A program made the translations under genes and the position numbers. 64,000 nucleotides of DNA from Epiperipatus broadwayi. Taxonomy: Eukaryota; Onychophora; Udeonychophora; Euonychophora; Peripatidae. Under the pieces are notes generated by a model. That model was not told the DNA's origin, ran no database searches, and was given only the letters and a program-made list of their open reading frames with translations. The stretch lies in contig JAQFVV010012434.1 in NCBI GenBank assembly GCA_028023455.1, positions 3,478,928-3,542,927 of the forward strand. Direction: 5' to 3'. Positions 38,121 to 50,600 of this stretch are shown in pieces; position 1 is the stretch's first letter; the number at the start of each line of letters is the position of its first letter.

Positions 38121-41100
38121 TTTAACATATACAATTCTCTGAACAAGTTTAAAATAATATTTTCAGAATGTCAAGAAAAATGCTCTTCTTTCACATTCTC
38201 ACATATAAAAAGTAGCTTTCTAGATTTAAATCCATATAAGAACTTGTACTTGATATTTATATAAAACCACATATTCATCAGTATGTGTTTGTATCCAAAT
38301 TTCTTTATTAACTTTTAAAATATTTTATTTCTAGCCAAGGTATAGATTAGAAAAATGTAAAACAAATATCATATTACTTGATAGCAGCAAGTCTGGTTTA
38401 TTCTTGTTATCCATTACTCCTATATAGGAAGAACTGAAAAAGTTTTCCCCTGTAGTAGTCTTTTTAAAACTGTTTTTTTTATCTTATCAAAACCATTCCA
38501 CATGTAAATGTGTATCTATGATGGTCAGTGTATATATAAATGCATGCAATAAGTAACACTTTATATATATCTTCTGAAATTTGAAGCAAATTTTAGTATG
38601 TGTTGGAATGTCAATTGTAATTTTTTTTATTCTTAATTGATTTGAATGGTGAATGTATTGACTTAGGGGTATTGAAATATGTTACTATTTTAGCAAGAAT
38701 ATTAAATCAAGAAATGTTTATTATTAACTGCAATATAAAAATTATGAATTGATTTTATTCATTTTAAAAATGCACAAATAAATAATAAAGTTTATAGTTT
38801 CAATAAAATCATTGTTCTTTTTTTATTATATGTATTTTGCTTACTGTATACATAAAAAAATATTTAATGTCTTAAATATGTCTATTGTTTGGTTTATGTG
38901 ATATATGTCATATTATATTGGGGAGATATGTATAAAATATATATTTCCAGTATAACATGGTAAGAATGTATTATAAATTATTCTAATTTGTTTTGACTTA
39001 AAGAATATTATGTGTATTTTTAAAATGTAAATATTTATTATATGTAATAATCAGAACACTAAATAAATTTCACATTAGAGTTATAAAAGAGCATGATCTT
39101 AGTTTTTATGACATCAATTATAAAGATTTTAAATAGAACTGAACAGTTTGAACTCACTCTCTTACATCCAGACTTCAATAGAAGAAAATCTAAGTTCTTT
39201 TATATAATTTTTTAAATTTATTTTTAAAAGTAATTGTTTATTAATTATATAAAATGATGGGGTAAGAAGAAGAATAGTTTCCCATAAAACTAAAGAGATT
39301 TATTGAGAATTTGATAGGGAAAATGAGAATTTACTAAAGAAATAAAATTAATTCACTGCTTTCAATATTGTTTAAATATTTCTTTATTATAAATGGGTAT
39401 TGCTTACATTTTAATAATGTAATATAAAAGTTAACACAGAAAATTATATATAATGATTGTTTTCATCTGCAGATATAGTTTTGTGATATTGATGAGTTAT
39501 TTCAACACAAGATTTAAATTCATTTAATTTGCATTGCACCATCATGGGTAGAAACCAGTTTCTGTTCATTCATAATATCTTATAGTATCAAATACCTTCT
39601 AAATAAAAGGATAGCTTTAATATTTTGAAAATATAAAAATTAATAAAATGTGTTTTGTATGAGATAATGCTTCATCATATATTTTACTTTATTTAGAGTA
39701 ATTATAATTCAAGGAATAGACATTGGAAGTGGGATATTATTTTGAAGTATCATATTGGATGATAATTAATCAAATTGTATGCTAATAGGTATTGTCATAT
39801 ATTTTTTACCTATTGTATAATATTTATTAATATAACTGCTTATTATGCTTTAAATTAAATAATCATTTATTTTATATGCATGGAATATAAGAGAGTTATG
39901 TGATCTAAATTTAAATTTATATCTCAAAATTTAAATATTATCTTCTTATTTGTTGGTCACAAATTATTTTTGAATATATGACCTATAAATATTAAGAATC
40001 TATGAGAACTACATTGTAACAGTTATTCATTGGTATTTTATTAAAATAATGTGAGTGAATAAGTAGGCTTATGTTTATTATATTTCATTTCAATTAGATT
40101 TTTTTTAAAATAAAGATTAGAAATATCATTAACTTTCTTGTATTTTAAGGGTGTATATATTCAACAACATTTTGTGTCACATAAGTGGAGTTTGATATAT
40201 AATCACCTATTTTTTAGAATTAAATCAGCAGAGAATATATTTCATAATATCTAAATTGGATTATATATATATATTAAACATTATGGTTTATTTGTCATAT
40301 ATTTTATTTATATTAATTGTTAATAAATTTTAAATTCATTTAAAACTAATAAATTTGCTTAGTTGTCATTTCATTTTATAATGCAAATCTATAGCTCATA
40401 ATATTTTAACAAGATGGGATTCATGTATTGATTTACATCACATTATTTATTATAAATAATATAACAGTTCAGAAATTAAACCATAGATTCTCTTTGCATT
40501 AAAACTAATATTTAATCATTTGGACCAGATATATATTTTTATGTGGTAATAAATTAATTGATTTACAATTCTTGGATATCTAATAGGTAATTAGAAGTTC
40601 ATTATAATTATTTTATTAGTTATATTTAATAGTTATGCTAGGACAGAAATTTATATCTGAACTGATTTGATAAATTACAAAGTACACATATAATAATTAT
40701 TTAAAATAAATAAAGGCAATTACAATTGGATGCTTGCATATTCTTTTAAGTTATTATTTATTGAGTGAATAGTATGTCAAGTTAGTATTTAGTTATAAAG
40801 ATGTTAATCTTATTATTTGAAGTTCATTAAATAAAGTGATTTATTTTAATTATATTTAAAGTTAATTAGTGTAAATCATAAATTTAGTTTAAATACTAGG
40901 TTTTAATACTGACATTTGATCATAGTAGAACATTAATAAAATTTCACATATTATGGTAACTATAATATAAAGTTTAATAACTTAGTTTTATTAGATTGAA
41001 AAATATTTTATTGTGATTTGCTAATCATATTTCAATAAGTATCACATGGAAATCCATCATTTATTGTGTATTATTATGATTGGATATTTTAATGTTATTT

Positions 41101-41880
41101 AAAGAGTTTATATTATTTTATATTATTAAAAGTTGGTGAAGGTGGTGAGACATGTTAGATTAATTGATTTTGAATATTGTATTTTGTTATAGTTTAGTAC
41201 TGAAGTATTTTATTTCATTTACAATTTAAGGTTATGAACTTATAGGTTTTTGAAAAGAAAGTTTTATATAGTTTTTAAGGATAGATTAATATGCATAAAT
41301 TTATAGGTAATAATGAAATAGTATTAATGATTTAGCATTATTTTATTTTATTTAGATATAATTAGAGATCAAGTATTGTGTTTTACATTTGTAAATTATA
41401 GTAAAGTCTTTATTACTTATTTTTATAATTCTCATTTTGATATAAATAGCTTCTCAATTTATAGGGCATATTAAGATTACTATTTTATCCATTCATGAAC
41501 ATTTTGTTTAAATATAAATAATCTTGAATGTTTGGGATAAGTTCATATTGTTATAAACAGTGTATTAATTCATGAAGATCATTAAAGTTTATCTTTTTCT
41601 TCTTTTGTCATTATATTTATTTTAGTACAATGATTTGTTTAATAGGGACATTTTGCTATTTATAAAATAGTCATGTTTGGTTATATTATTTTTATTTCCA
41701 ATTTATTACAAATAGTACTTATATTCTTAGAACAATTTGAAATATTGGTTTTATTTAGGTCCAATACATTACAAATACTGTTCAAATCTGTGCAATTATA
41801 GCAAAGATTATTATCAATATTTTATTTTGTTATAAATGGCACAGTTCATTATTTTCAGTCCATTTTCTATGTATATATAT
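38121..41880. other. AT-rich DNA, nothing recognised
   Basis: About 3.7 kb of very A/T-rich sequence with no ORF above 60 codons, no repeat and no RT motif seen. Confidence 0.5.
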
Positions 41881-41883
41881 ATA

Positions 41884-42200
41884 TATATTGAAATGGTCTG
41901 CTGAAAGAGAAGGAGTGCATCTGACTATGGTCAGTTCTAGGGTCTTCTGGTAAAATGCTGTGAATGATGCAATGAAGTACCTAGCCAAAGTTCATATTCA
42001 CCTCCAATGGGTTTAGCTCTGGGTTTACACATTAACAATTTAGGCTAGTTCACCCATATCTCACCCCTCTTTTGGATTCTATTTTGCCTCAGTATTCAAA
42101 TTCAGGAAGAATGTTGCTCTTGGATCTTTTCAGGGGTTAGTTTACTCTAGATAGCAACTATTGTATCTCTGTATAGGTTCCAATTAATGATCTATCCAAC
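41884..42200. other. GC-richer patch of unknown origin
   Basis: It starts immediately after a (TA)n run at 41,871-41,889 and runs to about 42,200 with many GG/CC dinucleotides (ttctagggtcttctgg, tcacccctcttttgg). No frame stays open beyond about 40 codons and no motif was recognised. Possibly an old mobile element. Confidence 0.3.
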
Positions 42201-44150
42201 CATACTATGCTATTGTGTAATAAGAAAGTATGTGTATATGCAATTATATGCAGTTGTGAATTGATGAATGAATCAATAAATAATTTTGATAAACTAGAGA
42301 ACATTTTAATGAAAATCAAGTTAAAAACTCTTATTGGCTAACAAAATAAAAATAATTTTCTTAACATGATAAAAAAAATGTATATATTTTTGTATGTGTC
42401 AAGTATATATCTCTACCATATTAATGATTAAATGTGTTTATTATTCCAACCCTTACCCATGGTAGATATATATGACAAGGCACTAACTATTTACAAAGCA
42501 AATAAAATTAACAAAAAAAAACATTAATTCATTTTTACAATGATCGCTAAGCTATTTTACAATATTATATCAACGTATGTATAATAGCTTTGTTGTCCAA
42601 TTCCAGCTGTAGAAGTTCTATCTTTTTTGAGGGTCCCCCTAACTAAATACAAGTTTCCTATAGTTGATTGAAAAGAATGTTCACATGGAAGATTAGTCAT
42701 TTACACTGAATAAACAAATATAAATGATCACTAGTTAACAAAAAAAATAAACAACAGTGAACTCTGTCCTGTAGTAGTAAATGTTCTTAATATGAAATAA
42801 TAACAAATAAAATCTTATCATATTCCATTTTACAGTGATGATGAATATCAAGTCATTATGAAGGGAGAGCTGAACTAAACTTTATTTAACATAAAAAATT
42901 GTCTAAATTAACAACCTTACCCCCTGTACTTTGTTGGTTTCAATTACAATGGAGTTTTCCAGGTTGTAAATATTTAGGTATTTAGGTATTTAGGTTTTCA
43001 AGTACAGAAGTAAAATAAAAATAGAATTCTACAAATGTATATATAAATAATACAAAATAAATTAAAACTTTCTTCAAATTATTTTGATTAATGTCCATGA
43101 ATTTGGCAAATAATGTCTTTTATGGATAGAGTTTATCTTTCTTCAGATTATCTTTCTTTGGCAAGTCATATATCATTCATGGGAACTCCTTGATGATGCA
43201 TTTGAAATGTTATTTCCATCTGTTGTTTTTATTCGGGAACCATCTAGACATTTAAAACAGGATGTTTGATGTTTCATTAGGCATTATACAGGTGAATATT
43301 AAATTATCATGCTTTCTATGCTCATGGACAATAGCACTCTGGTCCTATGGCAATGCTAAATTAGCCAGAATACATTACTCTCCAGTTCATAAAAGATTTA
43401 AATTTCCTTAATTTGCTATTTGGTATTTAATGGCTTATATAAGACAGAATTATTTCATCATTTATATACATATGCTGGCAATGTTCTATTTCTTTATTTT
43501 GTCACATTTGAATAATAGGGCAGTTTTTATTTTAAATGTCAATTTAAAATCAGTTCAGTTATTTTTATCCAACTGCATAAATTTATCAAACATTTTTTTT
43601 CTATTTAAATATTGGCTATAGTTTTTTTATAATTTTGCACTAGGAAGATTAGACAAGTAATTTGGAATGTTTGAATAAGTCATCCATATTCTCTTAGATT
43701 CAAACATTAGATTTTTAGATGTAGGTGTTATACAGCTATTATATCCTTTTGAAAATAATAAATGACACTGGAAATGAACTGGGTTTGCTTTTATACTGGA
43801 CTTGGTTTCCTTAGTATACTTGGATTTCTATTTCCCTTTCCATTTCTATATGTGTCTATTGTTGCACATATTATATTTATTGTAAGTAAAAATAAAATTG
43901 TGTAATAGAATTCTGCTTTCACCTTTCAGATTTGGTTAGCTAATGACTGGCTTGACATTAGATCATCACTATGTTTACTGAGTCTAAGTCTTGTGTCATG
44001 ATGTAAAATACATTGATATTTAATTTTTAATGATATACATATATATTTGTATGATTTTTTTAATTAGAGTTTTTATATTTTTATTAGATAAAGAAAATTA
44101 GCTTAGTAAGACATTTAATTAATATAGTATTTAATAAAATAAACATTTGT
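42201..44150. other. AT-rich DNA, nothing recognised
   Basis: Contains a small tatttagg triple repeat at about 42,967-42,994. The frame at 43430-43621 is hydrophobic low-complexity sequence. Confidence 0.5.

Positions 44151-44152
<2 letters not shown>

Positions 44153-44203
<51 letters not shown>
44153..44203. repeat. (TA)n microsatellite
   Basis: Uninterrupted TA run of about 50 bp, upstream of the hammerhead cluster. Confidence 0.95.
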
Positions 44204-44206
<3 letters not shown>

Positions 44207-44392
44207 TAATCTATCAAATGATAATGCATGCTCAACCACCTATTAGCTAATATTACATTTTAAATGAGTTGGATTTGGTGGTGTGAGTAAACAAAGGCTG
44301 GTCTCAAGTGTATTATAAGCTACCCTTACAATATATATATATATATAATGAGCATGCTAATAGTTCTTAACAACCTTTTCCAAATATCCCTA

Positions 44393-44433
44393 TCCTCAGA
44401 CCAGTTTCTAGCTCTGGATGTCATTAGTGAGGT
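44393..44433 (-). ncRNA. Hammerhead relic (composite D, left)
   Basis: Minus strand: CTAATGA (44,421-44,427), where G5 of CUGANGA is A. Intact GAAA, stem III CTGG, U16.1 and C17 (44,400, 44,399). Loss of G5 is expected to abolish cleavage. Confidence 0.6.
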
Positions 44434-44643
44434 GGTGCTATGATATTAAAACATTAGATTTAAAAATACCAGGGCAAGCCTTAGCATTTAATATAAAATC
44501 TCCAAAGCCTCAAGTGCAAAACAATAATTGCAAGGAAATCAAGACATATGAATATCTGAAAATTAAAGATTTTCTACTTAATAGTTAATTATTAGATAAA
44601 TGTGGGGCTGGTATTTTTAAATCTAATGCCTAAATATTTTAGC

Positions 44644-44691
44644 ACTTCACTGATGACAGCCAGAGTTAGAAGCTGGTCTGAGGATAGGGAT
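44644..44691 (+). ncRNA. Hammerhead relic (composite D, right)
   Basis: CTGATGA is intact (44,650-44,656). The GAAA box reads GAAG, stem III is CTGG, then TC. Stem I pairs five bases (TTCA before the core with TGAG after C17 plus one more). Stem II is not clearly formed. Probably inactive. Confidence 0.6.
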
Positions 44692-44917
44692 ATTTGGCAA
44701 AGCTTTTTAAGAGCTATTAGCATGCTCATTACATAATAATTGTAGTATAAGCTTATTAAATTAAATCCTGTGATGTATGACTTGATTTTCTTGCAATATA
44801 TATATATATATATATATAAAATTAAGAGCGTGCTAATAGCTCTAAACAAGCTTTTTTTTTTTATTTATGATAAATGCTACTACAAGAGAAGGCATTCAAA
44901 TCATTTTTATCTTGGAT

Positions 44918-44975
44918 TGTCCCCATCCCCAGACCGGTTTCGACCTATGGGTCTCTTCAGTGAGGAGTTGGGACA
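44918..44975 (-). ncRNA. Hammerhead ribozyme, full consensus (locus E, unit 1)
   Basis: Minus strand: stem I is TGTCCC paired with GGGACA (outer 6 bp), an AAC/TG internal loop, then TCCTCA with TGGGGA (inner 6 bp, one G-U). Core CTGAAGA (44,954-44,960), stem II GACC/GGTC with a CATA loop, GAAA (44,938-44,941), stem III palindrome CCGG (44,934-44,937), U16.1 and C17 (44,933, 44,932). Every conserved position is present, and the stem I internal loop next to loop 2 is the usual site of tertiary contacts. Activity is inferred. Confidence 0.9.
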
Positions 44976-45338
44976 TTAGATTTAAAAAAAAACCAACTCA
45001 AGCAAAGCATTTATCTAAAAGTTAATTGTTAGAAGAAGATCTGAAACTTTTAGACATCTACATGTCTTTAAAGTCAGCTCTCGAACTGAAAAAATCATAT
45101 GGGCCTGAACTTAATTCAGATACTCCATATATTAGTAGGCTTAGCCCTTTAATTTAGCTAAAGCCACAGCAGCAAAATAATAATAGTAATAATAACAAGT
45201 CAGATGTCACATGACTTATATATAGCTTGCACTTACAAATATGTAAAATTAAGAGCGTCTAATAGCTCTAAACAAGCTTTTTTTATTTATGATAAATGCT
45301 ACTACAAGAGAAGGCATTCAAATCATTTTTATCTTGGA

Positions 45339-45390
45339 TTGTCCCCATCCCCAGACGTTTCACCTAGTCTCTTCAGTGAGGAGTTGGGAC
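45339..45390 (-). ncRNA. Hammerhead with clustered small deletions (locus E, unit 2)
   Basis: Compared with unit 1, this copy lacks two bases in the palindrome (ACCGGT to ACGT), one base next to GAAA, and three bases in loop/stem II, while surrounding sequence is almost unchanged. CTGAAGA (45,370-45,376) and GAAA remain, but stem II is broken. Predicted inactive, or mis-assembled. Confidence 0.7.
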
Positions 45391-46101
45391 ATTAGATTTA
45401 AAAAACCAACTCAAGCAAAGCATTTATCTAAAAGTTAATTGTTAGAAGAAGATCTGAAACTTTTAGACATCTACATGTCTTTAAAGTCAGCTCTCGAACT
45501 GAAAAAATCATATGGGCCTGAACTTAATTCAGATACTCCATATATTAGTAGGCTTAGCCCTTTAATTTAGCTAAAGCCACAGCAGCAAAATAATAATAGT
45601 AATAATAACAAGTCAGATGTCACATGACTTATATATAGCTTGCACTTATAAATATGTAAAAATAAGAGCGTGCTAATAACTCTAAACAAGCTTTTTTTTT
45701 ATTATTTATGATAAATGCTACTACAAGAGAAGGCATTCAAATCAATCCAAGATAAAAATGATTTGAATGCCTTCTCTTGTAGTAGCATTTATCATAAATA
45801 AAAAAAAAAGCTGGTTTAGAGCTATTAGCACGCTCTTAATTTTACATATTTTAAGTAAGCTATATAGTCATGTGACATCTGACTTGTTATTATTACTATT
45901 ATTATTTTGCTGCTGTGGCTTTAGCTAAATTAAAGGGCTAGCCTACTAATATATGGAGTATCTGAAAGTTCAGGCCCATATATTTTTTCAGTTCGAGAGC
46001 TGACTTTAAAGACATGTAGATGTCTAAAAGTTTCAGATCTTCTTCTAACAATTAACTTTTAGATAAATGCTTTGCTTGAGTTGGTTTTTTTTTAAATCTA
46101 A

Positions 46102-46159
46102 TGTCCCAACTCCTCACTGAAGAGACCCATAGGTCGAAACCGGTCTGGGGATGGGGACA
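46102..46159 (+). ncRNA. Hammerhead ribozyme, full consensus (locus E, inverted unit)
   Basis: Same structure as the 44.92-kb copy on the opposite strand: outer stem I 46,102-46,107 with 46,154-46,159, inner stem I 46,111-46,116 with 46,146-46,151, CTGAAGA 46,117-46,123, GACC/GGTC stem II, GAAA 46,136-46,139, CCGG 46,140-46,143, U16.1 at 46,144, C17 at 46,145. All core and pairing positions agree with unit 1. Confidence 0.9.
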
Positions 46160-46339
46160 ATCCAAGATAAAAATGATTTGAATGCCTTCTCTTGTAGTAG
46201 CATTTATCATAAATAAAAAAAAAAGCTTGTTTAGAGCTATTAGCACGCTCTTAATTTTACATATTTGTAAGTGCAAGCTATATATAAGTCATGTGACATC
46301 TGACTTGTTATTATTAATATATATATATATATATATTAA

Positions 46340-46521
46340 AATAACTCTACAAAATTAAAAATGCCTATATAAAACTAAATAATAATTTCTTTGCTATAAC
46401 CATCTTATGGCCTCTTCTGCCATCTTAAGTACTGAAAATAGTGGGAAAAGCTATAAGGTGGTTATAGCAAATAAATTATTGTTTAGTTTTATATAGGTAT
46501 TTTTAATTTTGTAGAGTTATT
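46340..46521. repeat. TA-flanked foldback (MITE-like)
   Basis: Arms 46,340-46,408 and 46,453-46,521 are inverted repeats of about 69 bp with a few mismatches, ends aataactctac / gtagagttatt, and a 44-bp spacer. (TA)n tracts lie on both sides (about 46,317-46,336 and 46,519-46,536), consistent with insertion into TA, as mariner-type MITEs do. No ORF. The transposase family cannot be told. Confidence 0.7.
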
Positions 46522-46539
46522 ATATATATATATATTCAT

Positions 46540-47575
46540 ATAGATGTGAACATAATCTGTTTAGCTATCAATGCTCTGAATGAGATATATATGCTGAAAC
46601 AGATGTGTAACGTTAGACAAGATACTTTGAATTTAGTTTGACTGACGATTTAAAGAGTTCCATTTGTTGTGTCTGTTAATGTTTATCTTTTATACATGAG
46701 AAAGGTTAAGGTCTAGTTGTGAGCATAATCTTGATAATTCTACTCTTTAACTGAGTACCCTTAAATTCATACAGAACTTAGAATATAGTATTAATTAATT
46801 TAATCTCCTTCCATTTTGCCATACTAAGCTTTAATTATTATAAAATTACAGCAAATTAGCATAAATATGGCAATAGTTATGAATATTAAAATGTAAACAA
46901 CACTTTATTATTTTATTTTATCCACTAGTTATTCATCTATGAATATTTAGTTCATTCTTTATGGATCATTAACATCACATTTTTATAGATTCTAATTAAA
47001 TCAGTATGACCTAATTTTCTACTAGAATTATTAACTGAGAATTTTATTTTACAAAATGAATAAATAAATCTACCCTAAAATATAAGAAATGTAATATAAT
47101 GACTTTAATCTTTGTTAATATGCATTTAAGCAAGTCATATTATTGTATATTACAATTGACTATTTTTATCTGCTGCTAACATTGATTGGTGATTAGTTCA
47201 TCTGATCTTCATTCTAAAAGATTAATTGTTTAATTCAACTGTTCTTTCATTAAATTGTTTTCTCTTGATATGATGTTAACTTTTTTAACATCATTCTTAA
47301 TCTTCTGAGATTTTCCTATTTCTTATGTATCATCTCAGTTCCATTAAAATGGCCAAATAAATATATTGTCTTAAACTATTTTTTAATCAGAAATTTTTCT
47401 AAAAACTTTTATTCTATCACTGGGACTATAGCTCTTAGTATCAGTCATATTTATTTGAATTCAGATAATATTATTGTAACCTTAAACCATTCTACTATAG
47501 ACATAAAATAGGTTTATTACATATTATTATAATTTTATTCAACTGACTTAATTAATATTACTATTTTAATTTATG
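46540..47575. other. AT-rich DNA, nothing recognised
   Basis: No ORF, repeat or RNA signature seen. Confidence 0.5.
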
Positions 47576-47577
47576 GG

Positions 47578-47650
47578 TCATATGGTGTAATGGCAGCATT
47601 TCTATTCGCCATGCGCATAATCTGGATTCTAATGAAGTCTGCATTTTTTG
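47578..47650 (+). repeat. tRNA-derived SINE-like fragment (tRNA-Gly/Glu-like)
   Basis: tatggtgtaatggcagcat resembles a tRNA D-arm/A box. attcgccatgcgcat sits where the anticodon arm would be, and ctggattctaatga is close to a B box. No sound acceptor stem. Related in appearance to 16.70 kb. Confidence 0.45.
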
Positions 47651-47659
47651 TTTGTTTGT

Positions 47660-50600
47660 ACCACATCTAAACGTTAAAAAAATGATAAAACAGCTTCACT
47701 TCAGCTCAGTGAATATTTTCCTTCTTACTATTTATATATATATAAGAATCTATTAGAAAGGATTTGTTCTGCAGCAGATTATTTAAATGCTATTCGGACA
47801 ATATCTTTAATTTGTTTACATAGTTTTAAACCAATTTTTCCCCTATTAATATATATGTACACAGACATATATATAAAAGGTTTTTAAAATATTTTCTAAG
47901 ATATTTAAAATCACAACTATTGTTACATTCTTTTTAATGTTTTTTTTTTTTTCAACTGATTTGTAAATCAAATCTTGCGGTTGCTATTTATTTAAGCATT
48001 AAACATCTTTACTCAAATATTGCTTCATGTAGATTCAACTAAGGACAATTTGTTTTATTCAGGGTTTCATCACAAGAAACCACACAATCTCTTCAGATTT
48101 CAATCAACGATTAGCAAATGACCACTATTGAGCTGTCAGACCTGAGAAGCAAGTCTAGGGAGCAGGCAATAAGAATCACTTTCTGCGGTTGAGTCTGGGT
48201 AAACACTTTAGGGTTCTTGACCGACTTGACCACTTTCTAAATGAATATTAGTACCAAGGATGCATTTGCAAATATAAAGTAACTAACCATGAAGCTATTC
48301 CTATAACAAGTGGACATAACCACTCTTGGACGTGAGGAACTTTATAATAGTAACTTGATGATGTGGATTCAGTCTCTTATCTTCTTCAATAAAAAAGTAG
48401 AAAGTTGCAAAAGAAAAAATGAAATTCGTTTGTCTTAAAAGAAGAAATTTTTATTTCTAATAGAAAAAAATGTTGCAAAAACAAATTGAAATTTATAGGA
48501 AAAAGGTACTTTTATATTTTTATTTAAAAAAAGTGAATTCGCTAAATAAATAAATCGTAATATATCTATGTGAGTTGATTTGTATATGAATGAATGTGAC
48601 TATGCTAAACAAAATGTCTCTAAACCAGTTTAAATATATATATATATTGTGTCTAAATAATAAAAAAAGTCGCAAGTAAAACTGATTTTAAAAAGAGGAT
48701 TATAAATTTCTGATAATATATACATACAACACTATCAATAAGCGTAAGTAGTAATTACTAAATTGAAAAAAGACTTCATACGATCTACTTTAATAAACTG
48801 TCTTCTAATGCATGTTTAATACTAAACGAATATTTTTCTAATTATAAATAAGATGTACTTTAATTCCACTGCCCAAAGGCAGGAATGGTTAAATGTAGTT
48901 ACTAATTTACTATATATATATATATAAATAAAGTATTTTGGGGATTAAACCGTATATTATTTTGTTTTAATAATAATAATAATAATAATAATATATATAC
49001 ATATATATATATAACAAGAATTAAAAAAAACATTAATTTTTTTATTATCTGCTAATTAGAAGTCTGGTGAATAGTGTTTTCTGATCGAAGCTTCCTCTAA
49101 AAAGTTCTATTTTTTATTTTATAATACATATCAAGTTGTTGGCTCTAGTATTAGTCAGATTATTAAACTAAGATCATAATTCAGCTTCACACCAAAATCA
49201 AATAGGGTTGGCAATATATAATTTGCTGCTATAAAATTCTTTGAATATTTTATTGAAGTTTTTGAGTTTTACAATAGGAAATTTTAAAAATATTTAAGCT
49301 ATATTTGTATGTTATTGATTTTTTTGCCTATTTATGAATATACCCAATTTGTAAAATAATCATGCTGGATTCAAATTTGGACCAGAGAAGACTCGAAATT
49401 TCATTGGATTTAATTTTTCCCTGTTATATAACCAGCTGACATTTTTCATTTATATAGTATACTGATATCCGATCAAGATTGATCATTTCTTAGATAAAAG
49501 GTAAATTTAAAAAAATACAAGACCAAATTTTAAATTAAGCAAATTGCCAATCAATTGATCAATGTTTAGTCATTCAATGTTTTATAGATATGTTTACCTT
49601 TATAAATACTATTATATATTGTATTAATAATAAATAATTATTTATATACAAAATCTGATGCAAATATATTTACAGCTTCATTCTCAGATAATTGATAATG
49701 CAGTTTGTGATATAAAATCAAAATATTTAAGATGCTAAAATAACATTTGTTAAGGACATCCAGTTCAGTCAACTAACACTAACAATTATTTAGTATTATC
49801 AATTGATTATAATTCCTTATTTCTAAGTTCTCAAAGCTTGTCTTTGTGAGGATCCAGATTGGGCTACACTGAATGATTTTAATGTATATGAAATTTGACT
49901 ATTTGGATAAATTCTAGTTAGATTAACAAAAACCCACTTCTCTTTACACTACTAAAGAGGCATCTAAAGTAAGCTTGACTAATCACATTGCATAGTATAT
50001 TGCTACAATATCTCTATTTCTAGACTGAATATTAGTTTTTTTCTTCATAAGTGGTAAAACCAATACACTCATGCATTTAGCAGTTATCTTTTAGTTTTTT
50101 GTACAATTCAAACTAATTGGCTGAAACTTTAAAAAAAAAAAATTAAAACAATCTGACTTGTTTGAATAATTACAAAATTTGATAACAAATCTGTTCCTAC
50201 ATATTTTAGAATCCTCAGTTTTACATCAACTGTAGGCCTCCAGAATTCCAACCATTATCTAAAAAGTTAATATCAACAATAATATATCACATAAATTTTG
50301 ATATGCTTCCAAAAATAGTTCACACTATTTTAGAGTCTCCTACTGTAAGATTATGTAATCAATGACATTGTGGCACAGTGCTATAACATCCTGTTTTTCA
50401 ATGATGAAGGTAAGAATCAAAAATTGAACTGTGCATAAGGAAATTATATCACTACATCATTTGTTGTCCTTTAATCTAATATCAAATCTATACAATTACG
50501 CCATTGGATTGGCTTAAACTTAAAATTCCAATGTTTTATTTTTTAATTATATGCAACTAGCTTGAATAGTATAAAGGATTAAATGTTGGTTGATAGATGT

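Larger units (their letters stand above)
44336..44735. repeat. Hammerhead composite D: inverted pair
   Basis: Arms run from atgagcatgctaatag (44,348) to ctattagcatgctcat (44,716-44,731), each holding a ribozyme relic, minus at about 44,410 and plus at about 44,650. Inner blocks aacattagatttaaaaatacca and its complement also match. A short aattgcaaggaaatcaa centre joins them. Sister to composite C. Confidence 0.75.
44821..46318. repeat. Hammerhead locus E: tandem units then inverted units
   Basis: Direct units start at 44,821, 45,248 and 45,660 (spacing about 427 and 413 bp). The third is cut after about 85 bp and meets its own inverted copy across a 14-nt spacer (45,745-45,758). Inverted units follow, with the unit edge cgctcttaat at 45,831 and about 46,245 (414 bp apart). 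Copies are nearly identical over most of their length, so the locus is recent. Each full unit has a ribozyme, the taaagccacagcagcaaaat block and a tcagatgtcacatgactta block. ORFs of 63-85 codons here are fragments of the repeat, not genes. Confidence 0.9.

Noticed and set aside
44592-46276. Several ORFs of 63-85 codons
   Set aside because: The same peptide recurs because the repeat unit recurs; they cross ribozymes and poly-T tracts and differ between copies by frameshift.
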